NCBI GenBank assembly: GCA_037501455.1
Contig: CM074858.1
Coordinates: forward strand, 35,709,001 to 35,773,000
Length of the DNA stretch: 64,000 nt
Direction: 5' to 3'
DNA from: Lantana camara
Lineage: Eukaryota; Streptophyta; Magnoliopsida; Lamiales; Verbenaceae
Of this stretch, positions 1 through 10,796 are shown piece by piece (position 1 is the first letter of the stretch; each line of letters starts with the position of its first letter). The notes below the pieces were generated by a model, which was given only the letters and a program-made list of their open reading frames with translations, was not told the origin of the DNA and searched no databases. Both the position numbers and the translations under genes were made by a program.

Positions 1-285
1 TATTGATTCGGGACAGGTTAGGACAGGATCTTGAACTAGTTGAACCCGTGTTTATATTCTTGTATGAATTGTAATTTCATATTGGTTAGTGATTACATGA
101 TTGTCTCACTTCCACATCCTTGTTTCTATTGATTTGTTGGTACAGGGTCTAGTCTCGCCTAACACACGATGTTTTATTTCTGTCTCCGTTTGCTGTGAGC
201 TTGGTTCATGTATGGACTTTCCATTTCATGTGTGGACCGGGTTTATAGTGCGGGGGATGTGGGGCCCTCCGTTTAGGGTGTCATA
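1..285 (+). mobile_element. LTR 3' end, family A (cut by window start)
   Basis: This is the last part of a family A LTR. It carries the GGGACAGG...GAACCCGT block at about 8-50, the GTCTCGCCTAAC block near 150 and the terminal CGGGGGATGTGG segment before the end. The matching stretch of the next LTR ends at 3423. The terminal CA appears mutated: the LTR ends TCATA where other copies end TGACA or TCACA. A primer binding site follows directly, so this was the 5' LTR of an element, or a shared LTR in a tandem arrangement. Confidence 0.8.
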
Positions 286-785
286 TCCTAAAGTGGTGTC
301 AGAGCTCCAGGTTGCAAAACCGGAGTTCTAGTGTCATGTTCTGTCTAGTCTAGGTCATACGGCTTAGGAACTACCTGTCAACGTGCACATTGCATTGCTT
401 TTGAACCTTGAATTACATTCCTTTCAAGACCTTGTTGGATTATATATCATATTTTACATCAATTTGTGGCCTTGGTGTTGATTATGTGTCATGAGCATGC
501 TCTAATCGCATACATTTATTCTCAAATTGAGTTGTAAATTATAGGTTACGAAGATAATATCAAACGACGGCCAATTTCTATGACAACAATGAGCTATCAC
601 AAGCTCTACTTTCAAACATGGAAGATGTAGGAATGCACCGAGGAATTTCATACAAGAATTTGAGGATCATGACCGTTCCTCAATGGAGCTACGGTTTGAA
701 AGGTAGAATCCGGAATAGAAGGTCGATTGTGGGAAAATTCACAAGTTTTGTGGGAGTTGGTGAACGTTCAATGGAATAGTGGTAG
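286..785 (+). mobile_element. internal-region start of a deleted family A element
   Basis: From the primer binding site to about 785 this matches the internal start of the next element (3424 onward), including a TATAGGTTACGAAGATAATA segment near 540. At about 785 it joins abruptly to mid-LTR sequence of family A, so most of an internal region and the first 0.6 kb of the next LTR are missing. An unequal or illegitimate recombination between tandem copies would explain this. No coding sequence is recognisable. Confidence 0.65.
294..305 (+). other. primer binding site, initiator tRNA-Met (degenerate)
   Basis: TGGTGTCAGAGC lies 8 nt after the LTR end. It differs by one base from TGGTATCAGAGC, the usual plant site complementary to the 3' end of initiator tRNA-Met. 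The mutation fits an old copy. Confidence 0.8.
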
Positions 786-3423
786 GGTGTATGATCTTAC
801 CTTAGTTTCATGCATCTAAACCATGAGTTGAAAGGAATATGAACTTGGTTGATTATACATGCATACAAGGGTTTCCTCTTGAATTTTCATTGGATCAAAG
901 CATGTTTCCTTGGATTAAATGTTACCGAAATGATGTATTTGAGTTATATGCATGATACATGATTGTTTAGAATGTTTTGGTTGAGCTTTGAAGTGGTTTT
1001 TGCTTCCTCCTCCTTCCCCTTCGAGCAACCCCTATTTCTGCCATTTTTTCCAGCCCTGAATGGCTACCCGGGTAGGTATATTTTGTACACAAAAGTACCC
1101 GGGCGGGTACTTTATTGCAGGAGAGTTTCTGCACTATTTTTCCCCGGCCAGGTAGATTTTTCCTTGTACTTTTCCCGGCCAGGTACTCCCTTATCCGAAC
1201 TCCGTTTGACCTGATTTTTAAGCCGTTGGAAGCCATTTGAAGTCTGGAACAACAGCCAATTGGAATCACTTCATTATCCTTTCTATTTCGTGAGATATAA
1301 TCAATTCTTTTTGGTGTCGCCACTTTACCGAAAATCTGCATTCACCCAACTTCAAGCTCACGCCATGTTCTCCTCGCTTTGAACCACGATCCGATCCATA
1401 TATAATTTTAAAGGTCTGTGTGTCTGGTTTCACATCCAACAAACAAAACCCTATTCCAATGTATAGAACTCAATATATCCCATTTTCCTACAACATGTAC
1501 AATTCCAAAAACTGTCAGCTTTTCCTAAACTTTGTCAAAACCTCTCTTCTTGCATTCCTTTCACCCCTTTGGCTCTCGTATGTGACTTGTATGAGTTATA
1601 TTCTTGCTTAATGGATAAATATACTCTTGTTTGACATTTCTTTGTTCTTATTTGCTTAACTTGATGGTTAGCTTCGTGATAAACGTGAAATGGCTTTAGT
1701 TGGTTGAATGGCTTGAATACATGACCTCTTTGAGTTTCATTGCATCTCTTAAGAGTTAATCTAATGTCATACTTGTTTAAGTGCTACTTTCTTACTAAGT
1801 GATTTATTTATGAAGGTATTGATATGTGTTGAGGTGTTGGTATTGTCTTATCTATTTACGTGAACACGACCACAACATTTCCATGCCTTTTATGCTTTCA
1901 TTGGGTATCGTATCATCTCATGACATGTCACACCACTTCATGATCATTCGCCGTGCGTCCTACTTGGTTCCATTATTGAGTCGTGTCTCACAAGTACAAC
2001 ATGTTTCCTTTCTTGCTCAGTGTTCTCCTCGGTGGAGACTTTCAAGCCTGTGGTTCTTCTCCTGCTTCTTTCTTGCACTTGGAGGTGAGGGTTTTTCTTT
2101 ATAAATGACCTATGACATTGTATGAAGTAAAATTATGCCAAATGGTTTTCATATTAAAGTTAACCATATCTTTTATACCGGCTATGTAACGGAAATATTT
2201 TATAAATCCTAAATGTGTTACCCTGAGCCTGTTTTGCAAGATCCTGCTATTGTCCCCGGCTCTTCTAGCGTTGGACTTGCCGGAGTGGTTCCTACTCCTG
2301 TTCCTGGGGCCTAGGGGCTTGTGTATTGAGTGATCCGGGAAGGTATCGGGCCGACGTTGATCTCTTGCACAAGTCCCACACTGTTGGACTACCCGGATAC
2401 CCACCAGGAGGTTTGGTGGGATATGGGGCTCTGATCTAAGGGAGTCATGAACCCGAAGATCATCCTGATGATCGGATGTGGAGGTTAGCTACCTGCCACA
2501 TTGCACCCGGAGAAAGGAGATTAATTTGTAGTTGTTTTCCCGTCTGTTATATTTATAAACTCCTGTTTCCTGCTTGTTTCCTGATTACCTACTTGTACCT
2601 GTCATTTAATAAGTGAAAAGAGGAGTCCAGGATGGAATAATTACCCGTTCTCGCAGGGTCCCCTAAAATGTTAAGCATAGATATCTGTAACCTCTGGTAT
2701 GTCTTAGGCCCTATTCAGCACTGGAGCTCGTGGATCGTACAGGTAAAGTGGGCATCAACAGAGGCGTACGGATATTGACACATGCATATTATATCTCGTT
2801 TACGTGACTTGCATGCCCTGACACAATTCCACCCGTACGTATTGATTTAATCCTGATTAGTGTCTCCTGTTTATTTAATCCTAAAACGTATTGTGAAATT
2901 ATACATGTCTAATTTCCTGATTATATATGTATATGCGTGTGTACCCCCTTCACTCAGTCAGTTGGCTGACCCCTCCCTCTCGTTGTTTTAGTCTTGTCTT
3001 GCAGGTTCTGTGGTCTTTAGGTGGGAGTCTTTTGAAGTCTTTGATCGAGTTTTGGTCCTGTTTGCACTACATCGTACCGTACCTTTATTTCCTGCTTGTA
3101 ACTGGGCTATGTAAGCCACTCTGTATGTTATTGCATTGTATTGATTGGGGACAGGGTAGGACAGGATCTTGAACTAGTTGAACTCGTGTCTATATTCTTG
3201 TATGAATTGTAATTTCATATTGGTTAGTGATTGCATGATTGCCTCGCTTCCACATCCTTGTTTCTATTGATTTGTTGGTACAGGGTCTAGTCCCGCCTAA
3301 CATAGGATGTTTTATTTCTGTCTTCGTTCACTATGAGCTTGGTTCATGTATGGACTTTCCATTTCATGTGTGGACCGGGTTCATAGTGCAGGGGATGTGG
3401 GACCTTCCGTGTCGGGTGTGACA
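786..3423 (+). mobile_element. family A 5' LTR, truncated at its own 5' end
   Basis: The region is collinear with 16712-21900, apart from insertions there, and ends GGGTGTGACA, directly followed by a primer binding site. Recognisable parts in order are a palindrome cassette (1063-1187), an exon-like cassette between CAG and GTGAGG (2021-2084), the GGGCC block near 2308, a CAGTCAGTTGGCTGACCCC hairpin near 2953, a TTGCAG acceptor-like site ending at 3003, TTAGGTGGGA (3017-3026) with its complement TCCCGCCTAA (3291-3300), and one GGGACAGGGTAGGACAGG block near 3147. The ORFs in it are short and show no domain. Confidence 0.8.
1063..1187 (+). repeat. palindrome cassette, family A type (TACCCGGSCGGGTA)
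   Basis: Four copies of a short palindrome of consensus GTACCCGGNCGGGTAC lie at about 1064-1076, 1095-1110, 1142-1154 and 1174-1186. The second is nearly perfect. They are separated by non-palindromic spacers. A related cassette with three units sits at the matching place of the other A LTR (17729-17818). Other LTR families carry a differently sequenced palindrome cluster at an equivalent position. Confidence 0.75.
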
Positions 3424-3431
3424 TCTTAAGG

Positions 3432-3443
3432 TGGTATCAGAGC
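3432..3443 (+). other. primer binding site, initiator tRNA-Met
   Basis: TGGTATCAGAGC follows the LTR end (3423) after the 8-nt spacer TCTTAAGG. This marks 3423/3424 as the junction of 5' LTR and internal region. Confidence 0.92.
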
Positions 3444-6421
3444 TCCAGGTTGCAAAACCGGAGTTCTAGCGTCATATCGTGTCGAGTCTAGGTCGTACGG
3501 CTTAGGAACTACGTGACAACATGTGCACTGCATTGATCTTGAGTAGGAAATCGCATTCCCTTTTTAATCATTGTTGAACTATGTGTTGTATTTTGCATCA
3601 AATCCGTGCCTTTCGTGTTGATACGTAACATGAGCATGCCCTAATCGCATGCATTTACTCTTGAAATGAGTTAGGACTTATAGGTTATGAAGATAATACC
3701 AAACCACGGCCAATTTCTACGAGGACAACGGTCTATTGCAAGCTCCTTCTTAGGCATGGAAGATAAGAAGAATGTTCCGGGGAAGTATATTTGGAACTCG
3801 TGACTTGTGGCCCTTCTTAGAGGGGGCTATGGTTCAATGATTAGAATTCGAGATGGAAGGTTCGAAATTGGGTGGATTGACAAGTTCTACCATGGTAGAG
3901 GGATACTTGATGAGATAATGGTTGATTCGTGGGATGTTCGTAACTTAGAAGATCGATATATATGCCTCTACTACATAGGTATGTTAGTCGGATTCAGCGG
4001 GATTATTTAACGCAAGAAAGAAACAAAGGAAAAGCCTTACAAGTGTTCGGATCCGAGGTTTAGATCAACAAAGAGGCAAGGGTCTTCGAAGAAACCAAAG
4101 GCAAAATAGACACATGGGATGCCAGGCAATAAGGCTCGCCTAAGTGATTTGATGAGATCGTGTATTTCAAAAAAGGAGAAAATGGAGACTTGGGAAATAT
4201 TATAGATCGGGATGTAGACCAATAGAAAGGAAATAAGAGGAACTAGATATACTTTGGATTAGGATGTTTCAAGTTACGAATAAGAGAGAAATTGGATTGA
4301 AAGAGACAAAGAGAATCAATCAACGTGGTGAATACAAGTCCATGGAATGTGACAATGCTAGGGATAGGATTTGAGCTCATCTTCAAAATCCAAGCTGAAT
4401 TGTCGTGTTGTAAGGTCAAACTAGAGATACAGAGCAACAAATGGAAACGATAAGGATAGGCAAAGCATCCTTAGAAGGAAATTGTGTGTTTATGTATAAG
4501 TTATTGAAGGACGGGTTGTTCAACCCATTTGAGCTCGTAAAAGAAGAAGGCGAGGGAACTTTGATCAAGGTGATGGCTAGAAGTGGGATTCAGGGACCAC
4601 ATTAGGGATCAATCTTGGAAGACAAGTGGGACAACATTGAGAGGTTGACTCTCTAAAACAAGTTAAGAAGCCGACCCCATGGGTGTAGAAGAGTTGGGTG
4701 CAAGAATTCACAACCTCGGACCGTGGAGAGATATAAGTTGATGTAAGAAGAATTATGGAGATTCAAAGACTGTGGGAGAAACAAGAAATGACCGACACAT
4801 TCAAAGCAAGCCCGTGATTAAATAAATGAGAGGCAACTTGTCAAGTTAAAGCTTATCACTATGGTGACAGGTTCAATTCATTCATCGCACGTGCATCATA
4901 CCTCGCATTAAATTAATTAAATTCCCTTAATTATACGTGTGGGTGCATCTCTGCTTGTTGTGATTTGCTAATGTGTTGCATATCTTGAATGGTACGTGCA
5001 TTGGCATCTTAATCCAACATGCATGATTTAGTGTTTATTTGATAGGGAATTTTCTCCCACTTCGTTCATGGAATGCTACTCCAATCGAGCCATAGTCGAA
5101 TAGAGCTAAGAAGGAATTTTGGGTTGTAAAGTGTAGATTAAAGGAACAGAAGAAATACGAAGGCTCGAGATAGTAGAACCGAATTCTGAAATAAGTAAAG
5201 GAGGTGGTTACTCCCTACCAATCACTTCAAAGTGAATGTGAGCGAGAAAACTGGACATATGACATAACTAGAACTGTTTAGGCTAATGAAACAAAGATGA
5301 AGAAGTTGGGAATCTCTTATTCCATCAATGATAGACTAAGTTTAAGGGAATGGGATAGAAATTCTTAATGGCGAGAGCATGACCGGAAGGTGAATTAAAT
5401 TCACGGTTGTGCTCGAACGAGACGCTACCCAGCAAAGGCAAGGGATGAATTAAGAGATTTTAATACCTAGTGGACTTCGAGATCGAGGTGAGAAAAAGAC
5501 TTCAGGAATAATATTGGAAGAGGCGAGTGCTTCGAGAGATGAAGATACGGATTTAAAGATAGGTTGAGAATTAAATGGACAAGACAGGGTAAAAGATGAT
5601 CGAAGGTAACCTCGGTTGCAAGATCAACCTCGTTGGTTTCTTATAATGGGACACCTATAAACTCAATCTTCCAAGATTAAAACGAGGGTGGTTTGTGTAT
5701 TGTACTGCATACCTTGAAGATGATGGGATCGAGAAAGAATTGGTAAGGAGAAAATTGGGTAAGGAAACCTGATCGAATCATCATACACCGTAACGGACAA
5801 AGTGAGGATCAATTCAACAGAGCTTGAAAGTTGAATGTTAGAAGAAAATATACAATAAAGGTAGATTAACAGCTTGTCAGTTATTTTTCCATGATGAACC
5901 GGGAACACTAATAGGATTGGAGACTAGAAGGTGAGCTATCAAAGACTAGCTGGAGTATTCTAAAAAGGTGGATATAATTCCTGGTAAAGAATAAGTTGAT
6001 TGGGTTAGGATCAAGTGTACACTCAAGATTGGAACTTCAGACCATGGTATTTAGTTAGGATAAGAGAATCGATTGTGGAAGGAAGTCTGAGTGGTCATTT
6101 AAGTATTGAACACATCGGGTACTTCGAGGCATGACACTATGGTTAGAGGAATCTTCAACAATGAATCAAGTGTTGAATTGGAACACTACCACGAAAGACC
6201 CCAAACAATGGTGAACGGTACAACAATCCATGGCATATGCATACACGCATCCTAAATTCGAATATTTTCTTGATGCTATGTGATCTGAATGTTAGTTGTA
6301 CTAATTTCTTTTGTATGATGATAATTGGTGTAATTAATATCTTCTACCTGTTTCTTACGTGATGGTTTGTGTGAGTGTTTATTTAATTGTTCTCTTGGTC
6401 TGGTATGTTTGTTTCTTGTTT

Positions 6422-6555
6422 GAGAGATGGGGTTCTCTCGTTGTTTGTTTGAGAGACGGGGTTCTCTCATTGTTTGGTTGAGAGATAGGGTTCTCTCTTT
6501 GTTGCTTGTAAGAGACGGGGTTCTCTCTTTGTTGTTCGAAAGACGGGGTTCTTTC
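6422..6555 (+). repeat. tandem hairpin array, 5 units of about 29 bp
   Basis: Five units start at 6422, 6451, 6480, 6510 and 6538. Each is a perfect or near-perfect inverted repeat of the form GAGAGA-NGGGGT-TCTCTC, separated by T/G-rich spacers of about 11 bp. In the last unit both arms change together (GAAAG with CTTTC), so pairing is kept while sequence changes. The array lies 3' of the GTGAACGGTAC box, as does the related array in element C (12616-12920). Confidence 0.85.
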
Positions 6556-6751
6556 ATTGCCTGCTTTTTGCTTAGAGTTTCGAGTGTTTAGGCTTCGGTG
6601 AGTTAAGGGTGGTGACTAAATAGCACTTGAAGACCCCTTGTTGGTTGAAGACCTTTTTCCGAACTAATTCCTGACGGGGAGTTGCTAACCCGCGTGGGAT
6701 GAACACGGGAGAGTTGCTTAACTGTCTAGAACTTGAGGCAGTGGACCTCGA

Positions 6752-6763
6752 GGCCAGGAGGGC
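6752..6763 (+). other. polypurine tract of family A (probable)
   Basis: A purine-rich stretch (GGCCAGGAGGG) ends just before TGTGAG at 6765. The same order, CAGTGG, a GGACCT segment, then purines, precedes the 3' LTRs of element C (13180) and element B (27761). The exact LTR start is therefore inferred by analogy. Confidence 0.55.
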
Positions 6764-7163
6764 ATGTGAGTTTTGAGACTTAGGGCTATTTAATTTCCTT
6801 TTCGTTATTTTACGTGCACAATCTAATTTATCTATTTGTAATCTTTCGTGAGTTATATGATTTAAATCGCTAATCTTCGTGGATATAATTACATGAGTTG
6901 TGTATTTAACTTCCCCAAGCATGATTAAGTGTTTAATTATTTGCAATTTTAATTATTTGCAATTATGAGAACGTTATGCCTAATTGACTTTACTTGAAAC
7001 TTTGTATAACTTATGTACTTAATTGATAAATTTCTTTTGGACTTTAATTTTACTAAGGACTAAGTTGCAATTTCCCTTTCCTCTCTCTCCCTCTTACACG
7101 AGGAAACACATATACACACACATACATTTTTTTTTCTTCTCATTTTCAACATAAGCACAAGAC

Positions 7164-7168
7164 ACACA
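7164..7168 (+). repeat. target-site duplication ACACA (left) of element C
   Basis: ACACA immediately precedes TGTAACATCCCG and is repeated at 16486-16490 directly after GGTGTTACA. Five-base duplications are the norm for LTR retrotransposon insertion. Confidence 0.92.
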
Positions 7169-10100
7169 TGTAACATCCCGCTCGTCCTAAATAAGGTACG
7201 TCACTTTTAAACCTTTTTATGTGTGTAATTATGTGATTTTGTGCTTTGCACGACCCTATTTTGAACTCTTTAAGAGTTTAGGGGCTTGTTTGCAATTTTC
7301 TCTTTTTAGGGGTTTTTCGGTCATTCCTCGTTCGATCGAGATTTTGACCTCTTTGACCCCTTTAACGCATTAAGGGCAGCGAAACGAGTCCGTAGACTCT
7401 GAGTTTGCCCAATTCTGACGTTGTTAGCCCTTTATGCCGATCGTTTCTTCACGTGAGGTCCGGGTTAAATATCTTCTTCATCGTTATTCGTGCCATTATG
7501 TCAGCTTCAGCTTCCTCGTCTTCTCTCCCGCAACACAGCGATCCAGTCACTATTCACATGCACAAACACACACTAGTTCAAACTCGCTCGTTTCTCGACG
7601 GATTTCGACGAACCAATAGTGCTTTTTTACGAGCTTGACGACGCGGTCACAACCGTACCAAGAGCTCGACCAACCGACGAGCGGTGGCGGAGATATGGTG
7701 GATTTTCAGGCGAGCAGGTGGGGGGTGGCGGAGCCGCCACTTCGCCGCCCATTCGCGGGGGCTTCCGGCCATCCTCGTGCGACACACGGCCCAGGCCCGA
7801 CAAGAAGACTTCTCTGCGTAATTTTCTGTGCACACGGCGCAGCCTTCGGGGTGGCGACGAGGCCACACGCGCCGCCCAAAGCCGGCGGCAGGCGGCGGCG
7901 CTACTGTAGCGGTGCGATTCCGCCGCCTCCGGTGACCTTTTTCGACGAACTTCAACGGTTTCCAAGGTTTTTCGGGCTCCTGGTTCCATTTCTGGCATTG
8001 GCTTGGCAAGAAAGTGATCGGAAATGGGGTTTTCTGGCAAGGTAGCAGCGGCGCAGCTTTGGGGTGGCGGTTCGACAATTTTTCGGCCGGTTTTGGTGAT
8101 GACTTCTTCACAAAAGTTGTTCCTGATGTCGAGTCGGAGCTATTCGTGGTGGTGGCGGCACGAGAACCGGTCGGCGGCGGCACGAGAACCGGTCGCGAAC
8201 AGGCTCTGGGCCGGCGGCCCCTTTTTTCGGCGACTTTTTCGGCTTTTGGCTATGGGGCTTTCGTAGGGCTCGTTACGGGCTTTCCAACGGTATATTCAGA
8301 TTTCATTTTCGTTTTAAAGTTTGCATTTAATTTCAGTTTTCGTCCTTGAAATTTAGGTTGGTTTTTTGTCAACGAAGTCCGGCGTGTTTGGTATTTTCTG
8401 AAATTGGTTGAGGGCTTTTGTCGAACAGGCCGAGGCGTACGTTTCTGTCCTTCCGGGGAATTTTCCGACCACCGGAGGTGGTGGTCCGGCGGCTGCACGT
8501 GGCGGTTCGGCCGGCTACGGTGGCGGCATTCCGGTGACTTTCGGTCAGCGGGTTCCTTTCGTTGTGGTGAGTCCAACGCCACTTTCCGTTCGTCAATCGG
8601 ATGTCCGGTTGATTTTATATGAATTTTTGAAGTTGTTGTATTTACTTTTGTTAATTGTTTTAATTGTAATTTCGGCCTTGTATGAACTATGAAATGGAAA
8701 TTGTGAATTGTATGATATATGAAAATATATTATGTTGTATGAGAGCTTGATTCATGACTTATTGAATTTAATTGCCTCGTTATATGATTACTTACTTGAG
8801 AATAATTCTTGTTTAAGGGGTATTAGTGTAATTTTAGAAAACTAATTGATTATGAATTTTATGAAATATAAGAAATGAATTATGATAGGCTAAGTTATAT
8901 TTAATTTGAATGAATTGCTTAAGTATCCTAATTGTTAGAATATCGTGACAAATTGTCAATGTATAATTTGTATATAAATTGTTATGTAAATTACGTTTAT
9001 CCTTACGAGAATTGGTACTTGATATGAATGGAATTCTTAATGTCCTAATTTATTCTATGTAATTAATGTTAGGAATTTTATAGGCTATGCATCTTTTGAT
9101 ACGTGTTATGAATTTTAATATGCTCTGAATGACTTGATTGAATAAATATGGGTTATATGTTGTATCATTTGTATTCGTGACATGGCCGTGCGTTTGTTTC
9201 GTTGTTTTTGGAGTCTAAGTCTGTGTTGTTTGTTCAGTTGTTCAGGGGTTGTCCAGGGAGTGTCTGTCCGCTGTCTGGGTTTCAGTGGGACTTCTTGGCC
9301 TGTGTTTTCCGTGTTCGTCGGTGTACGGTGAGGTTTTCTTTCTTTTAGTTAAAGCGACCTAAAACCCTACGTGTAGTTTGAAGCCTGCATGTGAACTATA
9401 TATATATATGTATATAGATATGTGTTCGGATATGTATTTTGTGGGAATTAACTCCTTTGTTATGAAATCATTTGAAAAACGGTTTGGTATACGTATATGT
9501 ATTTTACGTTTGTTTATTTTGAAAAGGGTTGGCGTGTGTGAACGTTTTGAAAATAGCGAGATTACGACTCTGGAGATATGTCGGAAAATTATGAAATTTT
9601 GAAATTAACTAAAACTATGAATTATGAATTATGAACTATGAATGGGCCCCGGGGAAGTTGTATGTGATTCTCGGGTCGACCATGAGGTCGCCGGGCTCTC
9701 ACATCAACACGACTCCACCAATGGGAGAGGTAGATCTCCTATGCCGACGGAGCGTTTCGGGCTGGCCGTCGAAGGAGCGGGCGGGATCCCCTGACTCAAC
9801 ACGTATGACGAGAGAACGGGGTTGAGGATGGCCATCCTCATCCCCAACCGGAGATGGAGGATTGTTTATGAATTTTGTAAGTTTTGTTCGCTTTGATTAT
9901 GGTTATGAAAGGAGTGAGTTGGTTCGAAATTCGTTCTCGCCGACTTAGTTTGATTTCGATTATGAAAATGGTTCGTGAAACGGGAATAGATTAATAATTA
10001 ATAAAATTGGTTGATTTTGGCCTCTGTGCCTTAAACTCTTTTATATATTTACTATCACGGGAAAATGTTTTAGATTGCAAAAACCATGCCCCGGTTCATG

Positions 10101-10789
10101 AACTTTTAAATTTGCTATATGCTCTGCTCGTATGTATATGTATGGGTGCGTGTGTTAGCCCCCTCACCAGTCGTTAGGACTGACCCCTCCTCGATGTTTC
10201 TTTTTCCCCTTCTTTTGTTTGAGTTGCAGGTTTGGTTTGGAGCTCGTTGGAGCTAGGCGGTTGAGTCAAGTCTTTCGTTTTGTTCGGGTTGAGGCGGTCT
10301 TTGTGTTTGTATAGGTTTTGCATTCGTTTGAATTTGATTTAATTTGTTTAATGTATAAGTTTAATTTATTCGCTCTGTTATGCCACTATGAAAAGATTTA
10401 TGTTTAAGTTTGAATATATGAATTTTTCGGGACAGGTTAGGACAGGGCTTGGATTAGTTGAACCCGTTTTGATTGTATGCACTCGGGATAGGTTAGGACA
10501 GGTGAGTGGAACTAGTTGAACCCGTTTAGTTGATGTTTATTTATTTTCTGGATTGTATGAATTCGGTTGGTTGCATGAAATTTTTGAAAGTTCATATTTT
10601 GAAATGCTTCCGCATTCTGCTTTTGTTTTCTCTTGCGTACTCTGTACAGGGTCTAGACCGCCTAGCCTTAGGTTGGATTTTGGTTTGTCACCCGTTCGCT
10701 GTGACTTGGTGCGTGTGCGGATTTCCCATTTCGTACACGTGTCGGGGCATAGTGCGGGGGTGTGGCGCCCCACCGCTCGGGGTGTTACA
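7169..10789 (+). mobile_element. element C 5' LTR
   Basis: This 3621-bp LTR starts TGTAACATCCCGCTCGTCC and ends GGTGTTACA. A GC-rich block at about 7600-8600 yields overlapping ORFs in most frames of both strands, none with a recognisable domain. Further on come a possible exon-like cassette (9238-9327, bounded by TTCAG and GTGAGG), a GGGCCCCGGGG block near 9643, a CAGTCGTTAGGACTGACCCC hairpin near 10168, an acceptor-like TTGCAG ending at 10229, GCTAGGCGGT (10252-10261) with its perfect complement ACCGCCTAGC (10657-10666), and two GGGACAGGTTAGGACAGG/GATAGG...GAACCCGT blocks (about 10430 and 10487). Confidence 0.95.
7600..8600 (+). other. GC-rich block inside element C LTR
   Basis: About 1 kb is much richer in G and C than the A/T-rich rest of the LTR. 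It contains many CGGCGG and CCGCCG runs that could form stems, such as CCACCGGAGGTGG near 8468. It reads open in several frames on both strands at once, which argues against any one protein. It is repeated in the 3' LTR at about 13605-14605. Only parts, such as the segment around TTTTTCGACGAA, recur in the C-type solo LTR at 23347-26873. The origin is unclear. Confidence 0.6.
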
Positions 10790-10796
10790 TCTTAAG

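Larger units (their letters stand above)
3424..6764 (+). mobile_element. family A internal region, apparently non-coding
   Basis: About 3.3 kb lies between the primer binding site and the polypurine tract. Its longest ORFs are under 100 codons and I see no gag, protease, reverse transcriptase, RNase H or integrase motif on either strand. The region is homologous to the start of the E internal region (61099 onward). Two related boxes occur: GTGACAGGTTC...CACGTGCATCAT (4863-4899) and GTGAACGGTAC...CATGGCAT (6211-6240). Acceptor-like AG sites precede exon-like blocks near 3682 and 5053. A hairpin array lies at 6422-6555. This resembles a LARD-type non-autonomous element that depends on proteins supplied elsewhere, which is an inference. 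Confidence 0.75.

Noticed and set aside
6422..6555. CRISPR-like array (regular 29-bp repeats with palindromic arms)
   Set aside because: Spacers are only about 11 bp and similar to each other, the repeats sit inside a plant retrotransposon, and the unit is a hairpin repeat without cas genes.
7619..8692. Cluster of overlapping ORFs up to 178 codons on both strands in the GC-rich block, and the same at 13583-14698
   Set aside because: Open frames occur in several frames of both strands at once and have no recognisable domain. They follow from high GC content inside the two copies of one LTR.
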